Source: Citrobacter gillenii (GTDB lineage Bacteria; Pseudomonadota; Gammaproteobacteria; Enterobacterales; Enterobacteriaceae). Taken from it: 64,000 bases of DNA. The translations under genes were made by a program, and so were the position numbers. Shown here piece after piece: positions 7,956 to 19,298 of the stretch (the stretch's first letter is position 1; every line of letters starts with the position of its first letter). The DNA lies in NCBI RefSeq assembly GCF_013337685.1, contig NZ_SUQN01000002.1:682001-746000 (forward strand), written 5' to 3'. The notes under the pieces are model-generated. The model made no database searches. It had not been told where the DNA came from and saw nothing but the letters and a program-made list of their open reading frames with translations.

Positions 7956-10220
7956 GTGAAAATAACAACGGTCAGTTCGTGTGCATTGTGCGGTATTCTC
8001 CCGCTTACGGTATTACCCTCACTGCCCGAAATGCTGTACGTCAGCGGCCTGTTTTGCCTGGCGTGTGTGCTCTGTCTTATTCCGCACAAGTATCTGCATT
8101 ATGCCGGGTTAACGCTGTTGTTCTTTCTCTGGGGAATACTGGCGGCGAAAGACGCTACTTGGGCGGGCAATACGCTCCCCGCTAACACTCAGCAGGCCAT
8201 AGTACAAATAACCGGCACTGACCATATGACCACGCACTATGGACAAATTACCCACCTGCAGGGGAGACGAATATTTCCGGCGCAGGGGATCGTACTGTAT
8301 GGACAATACTTACCAGGTGAGGTTTGTGCGGGTCAGAAATGGGCGATGACGCTTAAGGTTCGCGCGGTACACGGCCAATTAAATGAAGGGGGATTTGATA
8401 GCCAGCGCTATGCGTTAGCACAGCATCAACCGCTGACGGGACGCTTCCTGCAGGCAAGTGTCATTTCGCCACAGTGTAGCCTGCGTGCCCGTTATCTCTC
8501 TTCGTTGAATACAACGTTATCCGCTTATCCCTGGCAGCAGGTGATACTGGGCCTGGGAATGGGGGAGCGACTCTCTGTTTCGCAAGAGGTGAAAACCATT
8601 ATGCGCGACACCGGAACGGCGCATTTGATGGCTATTTCCGGGCTACATATTGCCTTTGCCGCGCTTTTAGCCGCCGGGCTAATTCGCGGTGGGCAATTTT
8701 TTATGCCAACCCGCTGGATCGCCTGGCAGGTTCCGCTGGTGGGCGGAATCGCCTGTGCGACGTTTTATGCATGGTTAACAGGGCTACAGCCTCCCGCATT
8801 ACGCACCGTGGTTGCACTGATTGTCTGGGGTGCGCTTAAACTGAGCGGGCGGCAGTGGAGTGGGTGGGCTGTCTGGACATGCTGTCTGGCTGCAATTGTG
8901 ATGGTTGATCCCGTTGCTGTTCTCTCACAAAGCCTGTGGTTGTCCGCGTTTGCCGTTGCGGCACTGATATTCTGGTATCAATGGTTTCCACTGCCCGAAT
9001 GGTCACTCTCCCGTGTGGGACGCGTAGTTCTCGAGCTGGCGCATCTCCAGTTAGGTATCACGCTCCTGCTTCTGCCAGTGCAAATCGCCCTGTTTCACGG
9101 TATCAGCCTGACCTCATTTCTGGCCAATTTGTTTGCCGTACCGTTGGTCACGTTTGTTTCTGTCCCGCTGATACTCGCGGGTATGATTGTGCACTTAACC
9201 GGGCCGCTGGTTGTCGAGACCGGGTGCTGGTATCTGGCCGATCGTTCGCTGGCACTCTTATTCTGGGCGCTCAATAGTCTGCCAGAAGGTTGGATCAACA
9301 TTGACCAACGCTGGCAATGGCTTTCGTTATCGCCTTGGGCGATGCTCGTTGCATGGCGACTGAATGCATGGCGTACCTTACCGGTGGTCTGCATTTCGGC
9401 AGTGCTTTTGTTGAGCTTGCCATTCTGGCGACCTGCGCGAACGCAAGTGTGGCAGGTGTATATGCTGGATGTTGGGCAAGGACTGGCAATGGTCATCGCC
9501 CGTAATGGTAAAGCAATCCTCTACGATACCGGGCTGGCATGGCCTGGGGGTGATAGCGCACAGCAGTTGATCATCCCCTGGTTACGCTGGCACAACCTGA
9601 CACCTGAAGGGATCGTGTTGAGCCATGAACATCTGGACCATCGGGGGGGAATGGACTCGTTACTGAAAACCTGGCCAGCAATGTGGGTGAGAAGCCCGCT
9701 AGGATGGAAAGGCCATTTACCCTGTTTTCGCGGCGAGAGCTGGCAATGGCAGGGATTAACGTTCAGCGCTCACTGGCCGCTCCGTGGGACTAACGATCGG
9801 GGGAATAACCATTCCTGTGTGGTGAGAGTTGACGACGGCAAGCGCAGTTTTCTGCTGACCGGTGATATTGAATCTCCTGCAGAACAAAATATGCTAAGTC
9901 ATTACTGGCAGCATCTGCAGTCCACTTTTATTCAGGTACCGCATCATGGCAGCAATACTTCATCGTCATTAGCGTTTGTTCAGCGGGTTGGTGGGCAGGT
10001 GGCGTTAGCCTCAGCTTCACGCTATAACGCCTGGCGTCTGCCTTCCTGGAAAGTGAAGCAACGCTATCAGCAGCAGAGTTACCAATGGCTGGACACGCCT
10101 CATCAGGGGCAGGTTACGCTGGACTTTTTCCCGAGAAATTGGCGGATACGCAGTTTGCGGGATCAGATTTTACCTCGTTGGTATCATCAGTGGTTTGGCG
10201 TGCCGGAGGATAACAGGTAG
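7956..10220 (+). CDS. comEC: ComEC/Rec2-family DNA uptake channel protein
   Basis: The GTG at 7956 is preceded by GGGAGG at 6 bases and gives 754 residues, the K-12 YcaI length. An ATG-type start 12 codons earlier lacks this site. Domains in order: N-terminal membrane and DUF4131 part, multi-pass competence domain (about residues 190-460, with GTAHLMAISGLHIAFAA), then a C-terminal metallo-beta-lactamase domain with LSHEHLDHRGG and QVPHHGSNTSSS. In competent bacteria ComEC carries single-stranded DNA across the inner membrane. In enterobacteria its role is taken to be DNA uptake under Sxy/CRP control. The gene is intact here. It sits 36 bases before msbA. Confidence 0.95.
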   Translation: MKITTVSSCALCGILPLTVLPSLPEMLYVSGLFCLACVLCLIPHKYLHYAGLTLLFFLWGILAAKDATWAGNTLPANTQQAIVQITGTDHMTTHYGQITHLQGRRIFPAQGIVLYGQYLPGEVCAGQKWAMTLKVRAVHGQLNEGGFDSQRYALAQHQPLTGRFLQASVISPQCSLRARYLSSLNTTLSAYPWQQVILGLGMGERLSVSQEVKTIMRDTGTAHLMAISGLHIAFAALLAAGLIRGGQFFMPTRWIAWQVPLVGGIACATFYAWLTGLQPPALRTVVALIVWGALKLSGRQWSGWAVWTCCLAAIVMVDPVAVLSQSLWLSAFAVAALIFWYQWFPLPEWSLSRVGRVVLELAHLQLGITLLLLPVQIALFHGISLTSFLANLFAVPLVTFVSVPLILAGMIVHLTGPLVVETGCWYLADRSLALLFWALNSLPEGWINIDQRWQWLSLSPWAMLVAWRLNAWRTLPVVCISAVLLLSLPFWRPARTQVWQVYMLDVGQGLAMVIARNGKAILYDTGLAWPGGDSAQQLIIPWLRWHNLTPEGIVLSHEHLDHRGGMDSLLKTWPAMWVRSPLGWKGHLPCFRGESWQWQGLTFSAHWPLRGTNDRGNNHSCVVRVDDGKRSFLLTGDIESPAEQNMLSHYWQHLQSTFIQVPHHGSNTSSSLAFVQRVGGQVALASASRYNAWRLPSWKVKQRYQQQSYQWLDTPHQGQVTLDFFPRNWRIRSLRDQILPRWYHQWFGVPEDNR

Positions 10221-10256
10221 AATATACGGCTATTCTAACAAATGCTGGTTTTTTGA

Positions 10257-12005
10257 ATGCATAACGATAAAGATCTCTCTACGTGGCAGACGTTTCGCCG
10301 ACTATGGCCGACCATAGCGCCTTTTAAATCGGGTCTGATCGTGGCGGGTATAGCGTTAGTCCTGAACGCGGCCAGCGATACCTTCATGCTATCGCTCCTT
10401 AAACCATTACTGGATGATGGTTTTGGTAAAGCCGATCGCTCGGTGCTGATGTGGATGCCACTGGTGGTCATTGGACTGATGGTAGTACGTGGCTTAACCA
10501 GCTACGTCTCCAGCTACTGTATTTCCTGGGTGTCAGGCAAAGTGGTAATGACCATACGCCGCCGCCTGTTTGGTCATATGATGGGCATGCCCGTCGCTTT
10601 TTTTGATAAACAATCAACCGGTACGTTACTGTCTCGTATTACCTATGATTCAGAGCAAGTTGCGTCATCGTCTTCTGGCGCACTGATCACCGTAGTGCGT
10701 GAAGGGGCCTCGATTATTGGCCTGTTTATCATGATGTTTTATTACAGCTGGCAGCTGTCATTAATTCTGATCGTGCTGGCACCCATTGTGTCGATTGCGA
10801 TCCGCGTGGTTTCCAAGCGTTTCCGTAGCATCAGTAAGAATATGCAAAACACTATGGGGCAAGTGACGACCAGTGCGGAGCAGATGCTGAAAGGCCACAA
10901 AGAAGTCTTGATTTTTGGTGGTCAGGAAGTCGAAACCAAACGTTTTGATAAAGTCAGTAACAAGATGCGTTTACAGGGCATGAAGATGGTTTCCGCGTCT
11001 TCTATCTCCGATCCAATCATTCAGTTGATTGCGTCGCTGGCGCTGGCTTTCGTATTGTATGCAGCCAGTTTCCCCAGCGTCATGGAAAACCTGACGGCAG
11101 GGACCATCACGGTGGTCTTCTCCTCAATGATCGCCCTGATGCGTCCGCTGAAGTCTCTGACTAACGTCAACGCCCAGTTCCAACGTGGTATGGCGGCGTG
11201 CCAGACCTTGTTCACTATTCTGGATAGCGAACAGGAAAAAGACGAAGGTAAACGCGTTATCGAACGTGCGACCGGCGATTTAGAGTTCCGTAACGTCACC
11301 TTTACCTATCCGGGTCGTGAAGTGCCTGCACTGCGTAACATCAACCTGCATATTCCGGCAGGAAAAACCGTTGCGCTGGTTGGGCGTTCAGGTTCAGGTA
11401 AATCCACCATCGCCAGTCTGATTACGCGCTTCTATGACATTGATGAAGGGCAAATTCTGATGGATGGACACGATCTGCGTGAATATACCCTGGCGTCCTT
11501 GCGCGATCAGGTTGCGCTGGTCTCGCAGAACGTGCACCTGTTTAACGACACGGTTGCCAATAACATCGCTTACGCACGTACGGATATCTACAGCCGCGAA
11601 CAGATTGAAGAAGCGGCGCGTATGGCCTACGCCATGGACTTCATCAACAAGATGGATGATGGTCTGGATACGGTCATCGGCGAGAACGGCGTGCTGCTTT
11701 CCGGCGGTCAGCGCCAGCGTATTGCTATCGCCCGTGCCTTGCTACGCGACAGCCCGATCCTGATCCTGGATGAAGCGACGTCGGCGCTGGATACCGAATC
11801 CGAACGCGCTATCCAGGCGGCTCTTGATGAACTGCAGAAGAACCGCACCTCGCTGGTCATTGCGCACCGTCTTTCGACCATCGAACAGGCGGATGAGATT
11901 GTCGTTGTGGAAGACGGGCTGATTGTTGAACGCGGCACCCATAGCGAACTGCTTGAACAGCGCGGTGTGTATGCGCAATTACACAAAATGCAATTTGGTC
12001 AATGA
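10257..12005 (+). CDS. msbA: Lipid A core flippase, ABC transporter
   Basis: A 582-residue half-transporter: six membrane helices, then an ATPase domain. Walker A is GRSGSGKST with K382, the signature is [15 protein letters not shown], and Walker B is [12 protein letters not shown]. MsbA flips core-lipid A across the inner membrane. Its stop overlaps the lpxK start (ATGA at 12002), so translation is probably coupled. Confidence 0.99.
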   Translation: MHNDKDLSTWQTFRRLWPTIAPFKSGLIVAGIALVLNAASDTFMLSLLKPLLDDGFGKADRSVLMWMPLVVIGLMVVRGLTSYVSSYCISWVSGKVVMTIRRRLFGHMMGMPVAFFDKQSTGTLLSRITYDSEQVASSSSGALITVVREGASIIGLFIMMFYYSWQLSLILIVLAPIVSIAIRVVSKRFRSISKNMQNTMGQVTTSAEQMLKGHKEVLIFGGQEVETKRFDKVSNKMRLQGMKMVSASSISDPIIQLIASLALAFVLYAASFPSVMENLTAGTITVVFSSMIALMRPLKSLTNVNAQFQRGMAACQTLFTILDSEQEKDEGKRVIERATGDLEFRNVTFTYPGREVPALRNINLHIPAGKTVALVGRSGSGKSTIASLITRFYDIDEGQILMDGHDLREYTLASLRDQVALVSQNVHLFNDTVANNIAYARTDIYSREQIEEAARMAYAMDFINKMDDGLDTVIGENGVLLSGGQRQRIAIARALLRDSPILILDEATSALDTESERAIQAALDELQKNRTSLVIAHRLSTIEQADEIVVVEDGLIVERGTHSELLEQRGVYAQLHKMQFGQ

Positions 12006-12979
12006 TCGCGCGTATCTGGTCCGGTGAATCGCCGCTGTGGCGGTTGTTACTTCCGCTCTCCTGGCTATATGGTCTGGTGAGCGGGGCGATCCGCTTATGC
12101 TATACGCTTGGGCTTAAACGTGCATGGCGCGCACCGGTGCCGGTTGTGGTAGTTGGAAACCTTACAGCTGGCGGCAATGGTAAAACGCCAGTCGTTATTT
12201 GGTTGGTTGAACACCTGCAGCAACGCGGCATTCGTGTGGGCGTAGTTTCTCGCGGCTATGGCGGAAAAGCGCAGGCGTACCCGCTGTTGCTGACGGCGGA
12301 CACCACGACGGCAGAAGCGGGCGATGAACCGGTACTGATCTTCCAGCGTACCGGCGTGCCGGTTGCTGTTTCTCCGGTAAGAGCCGATGCGGTAAAAGCC
12401 ATTCTTGCTCATCATGACGTGCAGATTATCGTCACGGACGATGGTCTGCAGCATTATGCCCTGGCGCGCGATGTTGAAATCGTGGTGATTGACGGTGAAC
12501 GTCGGTTTGGCAACGGCTGGTGGCTTCCCGCGGGGCCTATGCGGGAGCGAGCGGGTCGGCTTAAATCGGTGGATGCGGCTATCGTCAACGGTGGTATTCC
12601 GCAGGCGGGAGAAATTCCGATGCGCCTTGAGCCGGGGCTGGCCGTTAATTTACGCACCGGCGAGCGCTGCGACGTTGCGCTGTTACCCAATATTGTTGCT
12701 ATGGCTGGGATTGGCCATCCCCCGCGTTTCTTTGCCACCCTGGCGGCATGCGGGGCTAACCCACAGAAATGTGTCCCATTGGCAGACCATCAGTCTCTGA
12801 CCTACAGTGACGTCAGTGCATTATTAGTTGCTGGACAAACGCTGGTGATGACGGAAAAAGACGCGGTGAAATGTCGCGCCTTTGCCGAGGATAACTGGTG
12901 GTACCTCCCTGTTGGTGCGCGTCTGTCGGGTGACCAGCCTGACGTATTACTTGATAGATTAACCTCGCTGGCTCGTTAA
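12002..12979 (+). CDS. lpxK: Tetraacyldisaccharide 4'-kinase
   Basis: A 325-residue kinase that phosphorylates the lipid A disaccharide at the 4' position on the inner face of the inner membrane. The P-loop TAGGNGKTP contains K61. [19 protein letters not shown] is the family-specific DDGxQH stretch. An N-terminal hydrophobic helix (about residues 14-30) anchors it. It overlaps msbA by four bases, linking lipid A synthesis to export. Confidence 0.98.
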   Translation: MIARIWSGESPLWRLLLPLSWLYGLVSGAIRLCYTLGLKRAWRAPVPVVVVGNLTAGGNGKTPVVIWLVEHLQQRGIRVGVVSRGYGGKAQAYPLLLTADTTTAEAGDEPVLIFQRTGVPVAVSPVRADAVKAILAHHDVQIIVTDDGLQHYALARDVEIVVIDGERRFGNGWWLPAGPMRERAGRLKSVDAAIVNGGIPQAGEIPMRLEPGLAVNLRTGERCDVALLPNIVAMAGIGHPPRFFATLAACGANPQKCVPLADHQSLTYSDVSALLVAGQTLVMTEKDAVKCRAFAEDNWWYLPVGARLSGDQPDVLLDRLTSLAR

Positions 12980-13020
12980 CGGTTTCACGCTGCGGCAGCG
13001 ACTGATTGATGAGGTTATCC

Positions 13021-14253
13021 ATGTCGTTGCCGCACCTTTCTCTGACGGATGCTCGTCATCTTCACCTGGCAGCACAGGGCCTGCTGAAAAAAACACGTCG
13101 TCGGGCGACCCCGGCAGATATTCTCGCGATCATTACGCGCATGTCTTTACTGCAAATAGACACCATTAATATTGTCGCGCGTAGCCCTTATCTGGTGCTG
13201 TTCAGTCGCCTGGGCGACTATTCCCCGCAGTGGCTGGATGACTCGCTACTACGTGGCGAGTTGATGGAATATTGGGCGCATGAGGCGTGCTTCTTACCGC
13301 GTAGCGACTTTATGCTGATTCGCCATCGTATGCTTGCCCCAGAGAATATGGGCTGGAAGTACAAAGCCGCCTGGATGCAAGAGCATGTCCATGAGATTGA
13401 ACAATTGCTTCATCACATTCAGCAAAATGGACCGGTGCGTTCAGCCGATTTTGAGCATCCGCGCAAGGGAACCAGCGGGTGGTGGGAATGGAAGCCGCAG
13501 AAACGTCATCTTGAAGGACTGTTCACCGCCGGTAGGGTGATGGTGGTGGAGCGGCGTAATTTCCAGCGGGTCTATGATGTAACGCATCGGGTTATGCCGC
13601 ACTGGGATGATGAACGAGACTTGCTTTCGCAGACGCAAGCGGAAACGGCCATGCTGGACAACAGTGCGCGCAGCCTCGGTATTTTCCGCGAACCGTGGCT
13701 GGCGGACTACTATCGATTGAAGCGTCCAGAACTCAAAAACTGGCGTGATGTGCGCGCAGAGCAACGGAAAATCATCCCTGTCGATGTCGAAAGGTTGGGA
13801 CCTATGTGGCTCCATAGCGATCTTCTACCATTGCTTGAACAGGCAAAGGCGGGCAGATTAACCGCCACCCACAGTGCTGTGTTATCTCCCTTTGACCCGG
13901 TGGTCTGGGATCGTAAACGCGCGGAGCAGTTGTTTGATTTTAACTATCGGCTGGAGTGCTATACGCCAGCGCCGAAACGGCAGTACGGCTATTTTGTTTT
14001 GCCTTTGCTGCATCGTGGGCAACTGGTGGGCCGTATGGATGCTAAAATGCACCGTAAAACGGGCGTGCTGGAGATTATCTCACTATGGTTGCAGGATGGC
14101 GTCAAACCGGGAATTACCCTGCAAAGGGGCGTGTTCCAGGCCATCGATGATTTTGCGCGCTGGCAACAGGCGACACGCGTTACGCTGGGACGCTATCCTG
14201 ACAGTTTATTTGTCGACTGCCGTGATGGCTGGGAAATAGCCCCAGCCCGCTAA
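13021..14253 (+). CDS. ycaQ: YcaQ, DNA interstrand-crosslink glycosylase (AlkZ-like/HTH_42)
   Basis: A 410-residue winged-helix protein of the HTH_42/AZL family. The E. coli homologue unhooks interstrand crosslinks by cutting alkylated bases. The family's catalytic Q-x-D motif is present as LLQIDTINIV (Q45, D47). The ATG at 13021 follows GAGG at 6 bases and gives the K-12 length. It lies within the lipid A/Kdo gene run but has no obvious metabolic link to it. Confidence 0.94.
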   Translation: MSLPHLSLTDARHLHLAAQGLLKKTRRRATPADILAIITRMSLLQIDTINIVARSPYLVLFSRLGDYSPQWLDDSLLRGELMEYWAHEACFLPRSDFMLIRHRMLAPENMGWKYKAAWMQEHVHEIEQLLHHIQQNGPVRSADFEHPRKGTSGWWEWKPQKRHLEGLFTAGRVMVVERRNFQRVYDVTHRVMPHWDDERDLLSQTQAETAMLDNSARSLGIFREPWLADYYRLKRPELKNWRDVRAEQRKIIPVDVERLGPMWLHSDLLPLLEQAKAGRLTATHSAVLSPFDPVVWDRKRAEQLFDFNYRLECYTPAPKRQYGYFVLPLLHRGQLVGRMDAKMHRKTGVLEIISLWLQDGVKPGITLQRGVFQAIDDFARWQQATRVTLGRYPDSLFVDCRDGWEIAPAR

Positions 14254-14304
14254 ACGAATATGTTAATATTTACGGATTCACAATCCGGTCCATCTGGAGG
14301 AACT

Positions 14305-15230
<926 letters not shown>

Positions 15231-15241
15231 TTTTTCTAATC

Positions 15242-15293
15242 ACACTCCCCTCACTACAGATTGATATCTGACGAGTATTAGTGGGAGGAGTGT
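15242..15293 (+). repeat. Nested inverted repeat downstream of kdsB
   Basis: The arms ACACTCCCCTCACTA (15242-15256) and TAGTGGGAGGAGTGT (15279-15293) pair over 15 positions with one mismatch and one G-U. The loop holds a second hairpin, CAGAT-TGAT-ATCTG (15257-15270). A T-rich stretch follows about 9 bases later. It may be the kdsB terminator or a structured RNA element. Confidence 0.65.
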
Positions 15294-15407
15294 CGTATCT
15301 TGATTCTTTTCTTCCACTTTTCTGTTCATCAATTGATCTCATCCGGGTGACATCCGTCTGCACGACGCTCATTATGAAAGCAGTCGCATTTATGAGGGCC
15401 ATCTGAA

Positions 15408-16301
15408 ATGGAACAGTTGCGTGCCGAACTCAGTCATTTACTGGGTGAAAAACTCAGTCGTATAGAATGCGTGAATGAAAAAGCGGATACAGCGCTGTGG
15501 GCATTGTATGACAGCCAGGGAAACCCGATGCCGCTGATGGCGAGAAGTTTCACTACGCCGGGTATGGCACAGCAGCTGGCATGGAAAACGTCCATGCTGG
15601 CGCGCAGTGGTACGGTACGTATGCCGGTCATTTATGGTGTCCTGACGCACGAGGAACATCCTGGCCCGGACGTGCTGCTACTTGAGCGCTTGCGCGGCGT
15701 GCCGGTGGAAGCACCTGCCAGAACGCCCGAGCGTTGGGAACATTTAAAAGATCAGATTGTAGAAGGTATGCTGTCATGGCATCGCCAGGACAGTCGCGGA
15801 TGTGTTGGTGAGGTGGATAATACCCAGGAAAATTTCTGGCCATCCTGGTATCGTCAACGTGTGGAGGTGTTGTGGAGCACCCTCAACCAGTTCAGCAATA
15901 CCGGGTTAACGATGCAGGACAAACGGATTTTGTTTCGTACCCGAGAGTGCCTGCCCAGCCTGTTCGAAGGTTTTAACGATAACTGCGTTCTGATCCACGG
16001 CAATTTCAGTTTGCGCAGTATGCTCAAAGATGCTCGTAGCGATCAGCTCCTGGCAATGGTCGGGCCGGGATTAATGCTCTGGGCGCCAAGAGAGTTTGAG
16101 CTGTTCCGGCTGATGGATAATGCGCTGGCGGAAAGCCTGTTGTGGCAATATCTGCAACGCGCGCCCGTGGCGGAGTCGTTCATCTGGCGACGCTGGCTGT
16201 ATGTGTTGTGGGATGAAGTCGCCCAGTTGGTCAATACCGGGCGTTTCAGTCGGTCTAACTTTGATCTGGCAACCAAATCACTGTTGCCCTGGCTCGCCTG
16301 A
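15408..16301 (+). CDS. ycbJ: YcbJ, phosphotransferase-fold protein, probable pseudokinase
   Basis: A 297-residue protein of the aminoglycoside/choline kinase fold. The expected catalytic HGD is HGN here (LIHGNFSLRSM, H197-G198-N199). The Asn that normally follows five residues later and the IDW metal motif are not evident (MVGPGLMLW). This suggests a non-catalytic protein, or one with a different chemistry. The role is unknown. Its last 24 bases overlap the end of elyC on the other strand. Confidence 0.88.
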   Translation: MEQLRAELSHLLGEKLSRIECVNEKADTALWALYDSQGNPMPLMARSFTTPGMAQQLAWKTSMLARSGTVRMPVIYGVLTHEEHPGPDVLLLERLRGVPVEAPARTPERWEHLKDQIVEGMLSWHRQDSRGCVGEVDNTQENFWPSWYRQRVEVLWSTLNQFSNTGLTMQDKRILFRTRECLPSLFEGFNDNCVLIHGNFSLRSMLKDARSDQLLAMVGPGLMLWAPREFELFRLMDNALAESLLWQYLQRAPVAESFIWRRWLYVLWDEVAQLVNTGRFSRSNFDLATKSLLPWLA

Positions 16302-17057
16302 TGAGCCCTTCAACCACTGCCAGATCCTTCCCAGCGTTTCGTAGCCGACGCGATCGCTGTGCATCAGCCAGACGGGGGACGGAATGGCGCGCTCCCACGG
16401 GTTCAGCGGAGAGTCTATCGCCAGTTGATTAGCGGGTGCTGGTAGCGGATGCAGTCCGGCCTGCTGGAAGAAGATCATCGCGCGCGGTAAATGTGATGCG
16501 GAGGTCACCAGCAGGAATGGCGCGTCACCGATTGTTTTTTTCACTGCGGCGGCTTCTTCTTCGGTATCTTTAGGTTCATCCAGGGTAATTATCTCACTGC
16601 GGGGAACCCCCAGTGATTGCGCCACTCGGGCACCAACTTCAGCAGTGCTGACGGGATTGGTCTTAGCTGCAGCACCAGTAAAGATAAGTTTCGATCCCGG
16701 ATTGGCTCGCCACAGGCGCAGACCTTCATTGAGGCGCGGAAGGCTATTATTGATAAGATTTGAACTCGGCGCCCATTGCGGGTTCCAAGTATAACCTCCG
16801 CCCAGTACCACAACAAACTCGACTTTCTGCGTATCCTGCCAGGTGGGATAGGTATCCTCAATCGGTTTTAGCAGACTATCGGCGACGGGCTGCAAGCTGA
16901 GCAGCAAAAGTGCCAGCCAGCTAAGGCTAATACACACTTTCCCTGTTTTCTGAAAGCGACTAAACCACACTAGCGCCAGCCCTATCCCCATCACCAGCAG
17001 CATCAACGGAAGCGGCAGCATCATACCGCCAATCACTTTCTTCAGCGTAAAAAGCAT
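16278..17057 (-). CDS. elyC: ElyC, DUF218 envelope biogenesis factor
   Basis: A 259-residue protein with two N-terminal membrane segments (about residues 12-32 and 41-60) and a periplasmic DUF218 domain (VVLGGGYTWNP..., LLVTSASHLPRAM). In E. coli, ElyC supports peptidoglycan assembly at low temperature and balances use of the undecaprenyl carrier. It converges on ycbJ with a 24-base overlap, so the two mRNAs have complementary 3' ends. Confidence 0.93.
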   Translation of the reverse strand: MLFTLKKVIGGMMLPLPLMLLVMGIGLALVWFSRFQKTGKVCISLSWLALLLLSLQPVADSLLKPIEDTYPTWQDTQKVEFVVVLGGGYTWNPQWAPSSNLINNSLPRLNEGLRLWRANPGSKLIFTGAAAKTNPVSTAEVGARVAQSLGVPRSEIITLDEPKDTEEEAAAVKKTIGDAPFLLVTSASHLPRAMIFFQQAGLHPLPAPANQLAIDSPLNPWERAIPSPVWLMHSDRVGYETLGRIWQWLKGSSGEPGQQ

Positions 17058-17192
17058 CCTTTTTGGTTCCTTTTTTAACCATACAGCAGAAGATCAGCAG
17101 GGATATTACACCAGAAAGGTTCATTCTCGGCGTGGGTGTGACAAAATAGCGGTTTTACTTAGTCACCCTTAAGCCAGCATGTGGAGTGCGCG

Positions 17193-17972
17193 ATGCGGGA
17201 TCGCAATTTTGATGATATTGCCGAGAAGTTTTCCCGTAACATTTACGGTACCACCAAAGGTCAGCTTCGTCAGACGATCCTCTGGCAGGATCTGGACACG
17301 CTGCTTGCCGACTACGCGGGCCAAACGTTGCGTGTGCTTGATGCGGGTGGCGGAGAAGGGCAGACAGCCATTCTGATGGCGCAGCGGGGCCATCACGTCA
17401 CCTTGTGCGATCTTTCTGCTGAAATGGTGGCGCGAGCGCAACGAGCGGCAGAAGAGCAAGGTGTGAGCGACAACATGCATTTTATACATTGTGCCGCTCA
17501 GGACATTCCGCAGCATTTGGATTCTCAGGTTGATCTGATATTGTTTCATGCTGTGCTGGAATGGGTGGCTGACCCGCAAGAGGTCTTAAAAACACTGTGG
17601 TCGATGTTACGCCCGGGCGGTGCTTTATCGCTGATGTTCTACAATGCAAACGGTCTGTTGATGCGTAATGTGTTGGTCGGTAATTTTGGCTATGTACAGC
17701 AGGGAATGTATAAAAAGAAACGGCGCACGTTGTCTCCCGATTTCCCGCGCGACCCTCAGCAAGTCTATGGCTGGCTGGAGGAGATCGGCTGGGAGATAAC
17801 CGGTAAAACGGGCGTGAGGGTGTTTCATGATTATCTGCGTGATAAACAAAAACAGCATGACTGTTTTGACGCTTTAACAGAAATAGAAACGCGCTATTGT
17901 CGCCAGGAGCCGTTTATCAGCCTTGGGCGTTATATTCATGTCACCGCGCGCAAACCGCAGATGCAAGGATAA
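17193..17972 (+). CDS. cmoM: CmoM, tRNA mo5U34 carboxymethyl methyltransferase
   Basis: A 259-residue SAM-dependent methyltransferase (formerly smtA). It methylates the carboxyl of cmo5U34 to mcmo5U34 in certain tRNAs. SAM motif I is LDAGGGEGQTAI (about residue 51), followed by VDLILFHAVLEWVADP. The ATG at 17193 follows GTGGAG at 6 bases; a GTG four codons upstream is the alternative. It is the first gene of the muk operon, three bases before mukF. Confidence 0.95.
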   Translation: MRDRNFDDIAEKFSRNIYGTTKGQLRQTILWQDLDTLLADYAGQTLRVLDAGGGEGQTAILMAQRGHHVTLCDLSAEMVARAQRAAEEQGVSDNMHFIHCAAQDIPQHLDSQVDLILFHAVLEWVADPQEVLKTLWSMLRPGGALSLMFYNANGLLMRNVLVGNFGYVQQGMYKKKRRTLSPDFPRDPQQVYGWLEEIGWEITGKTGVRVFHDYLRDKQKQHDCFDALTEIETRYCRQEPFISLGRYIHVTARKPQMQG

Positions 17973-17975
17973 CCT

Positions 17976-19298
17976 ATGAGTGAATTTTCCCAGACAGTCC
18001 CCGAACTGGTTGCCTGGGCCAGAAAAAATGACTTTTCCATCTCTCTGCCGGTAGACAGACTTTCTTTTCTGCTGGCTGTGGCTACGTTGAACGGTGAGCG
18101 GCTTGACGGTGAGATGAGTGAAGGCGAACTGGTGGATGCATTCCGCCATGTCAGTGATGCGTTTGAGCAAACCAGCGAAACCATCGGCGTGCGCGCCAAC
18201 AACGCGATCAACGATATGGTGCGTCAACGTCTGCTGAACCGCTTTACCAGCGAGCAGGCGGAAGGAAACGCCATTTATCGTCTGACGCCATTGGGGATTG
18301 GCATCACCGATTATTACATCCGCCAGCGTGAGTTCTCGACGCTGCGCCTTTCCATGCAGCTCTCAATTGTGGCTGGGGAACTGAAGCGCGCGGCAGATGC
18401 GGCCGAAGAAGGCGGCGATGAGTTCCACTGGCACCGCAATGTGTACGCACCGCTGAAATATTCGGTGGCGGAAATCTTCGACAGCATCGACCTGACGCAG
18501 CGCATTATGGATGAGCAGCAGCAGCAGGTGAAAGACGACATTGCCCAATTGCTGAATAAAGACTGGCGGGCGGCGATTTCCAGCTGCGAAATGCTGCTGT
18601 CTGAAACCTCCGGCACGCTGCGTGAACTGCAGGACACGCTGGAAGCAGCGGGGGATAAGCTACAGGCTAACCTGCTGCGTATTCAGGACTCCACCATGAC
18701 CCATGACGATCTGCATTTCGTTGACCGTCTGGTGTTCGACTTACAGAGCAAGCTTGACCGTATTATAAGCTGGGGTCAGCAATCCATCGATCTGTGGATC
18801 GGCTACGATCGCCACGTGCATAAATTCATCCGTACCGCGATTGATATGGATAAAAACCGCGTCTTTGCTCAGCGTTTGCGCCAGTCTGTCCAGACTTACT
18901 TTGACGATCCGTGGGCGTTGACCTATGCCAATGCCGATCGTCTGCTGGACATGCGTGACGAAGAGATGGTGTTGCGTGATGAAGAGGTCACTGGGGAACT
19001 GCCGCCGGACCTTGAGTATGAAGAATTTAACGAGATCCGTGAACAGCTGGCAGCGATCATCGAAGAACAGTTGGCTATCTATAAATCCAGACAAACGCCA
19101 CTGGATCTCGGTTTGGTAGTGCGCGAGTATCTGGCGCAATATCCGCGCGCGCGTCACTTCGACGTTGCGCGTATTGTTATCGATCAGGCGGTACGCCTTG
19201 GCGTAGCGCAAGCAGATTTCACCGGACTGCCAGCCAAATGGCAGCCGATTAATGATTACGGAGCCAAGGTACAGGCGCATGTCATTGACAAATATTGA
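17976..19298 (+). CDS. mukF: Chromosome partition kleisin MukF
   Basis: A 440-residue kleisin of the MukBEF condensin. It has an N-terminal winged-helix dimerisation domain, a central helical bundle and a C-terminal winged helix that binds the MukB head. Length and sequence match K-12. It overlaps mukE by 20 bases, which favours coupled translation and a set ratio of subunits. Confidence 0.98.
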   Translation: MSEFSQTVPELVAWARKNDFSISLPVDRLSFLLAVATLNGERLDGEMSEGELVDAFRHVSDAFEQTSETIGVRANNAINDMVRQRLLNRFTSEQAEGNAIYRLTPLGIGITDYYIRQREFSTLRLSMQLSIVAGELKRAADAAEEGGDEFHWHRNVYAPLKYSVAEIFDSIDLTQRIMDEQQQQVKDDIAQLLNKDWRAAISSCEMLLSETSGTLRELQDTLEAAGDKLQANLLRIQDSTMTHDDLHFVDRLVFDLQSKLDRIISWGQQSIDLWIGYDRHVHKFIRTAIDMDKNRVFAQRLRQSVQTYFDDPWALTYANADRLLDMRDEEMVLRDEEVTGELPPDLEYEEFNEIREQLAAIIEEQLAIYKSRQTPLDLGLVVREYLAQYPRARHFDVARIVIDQAVRLGVAQADFTGLPAKWQPINDYGAKVQAHVIDKY

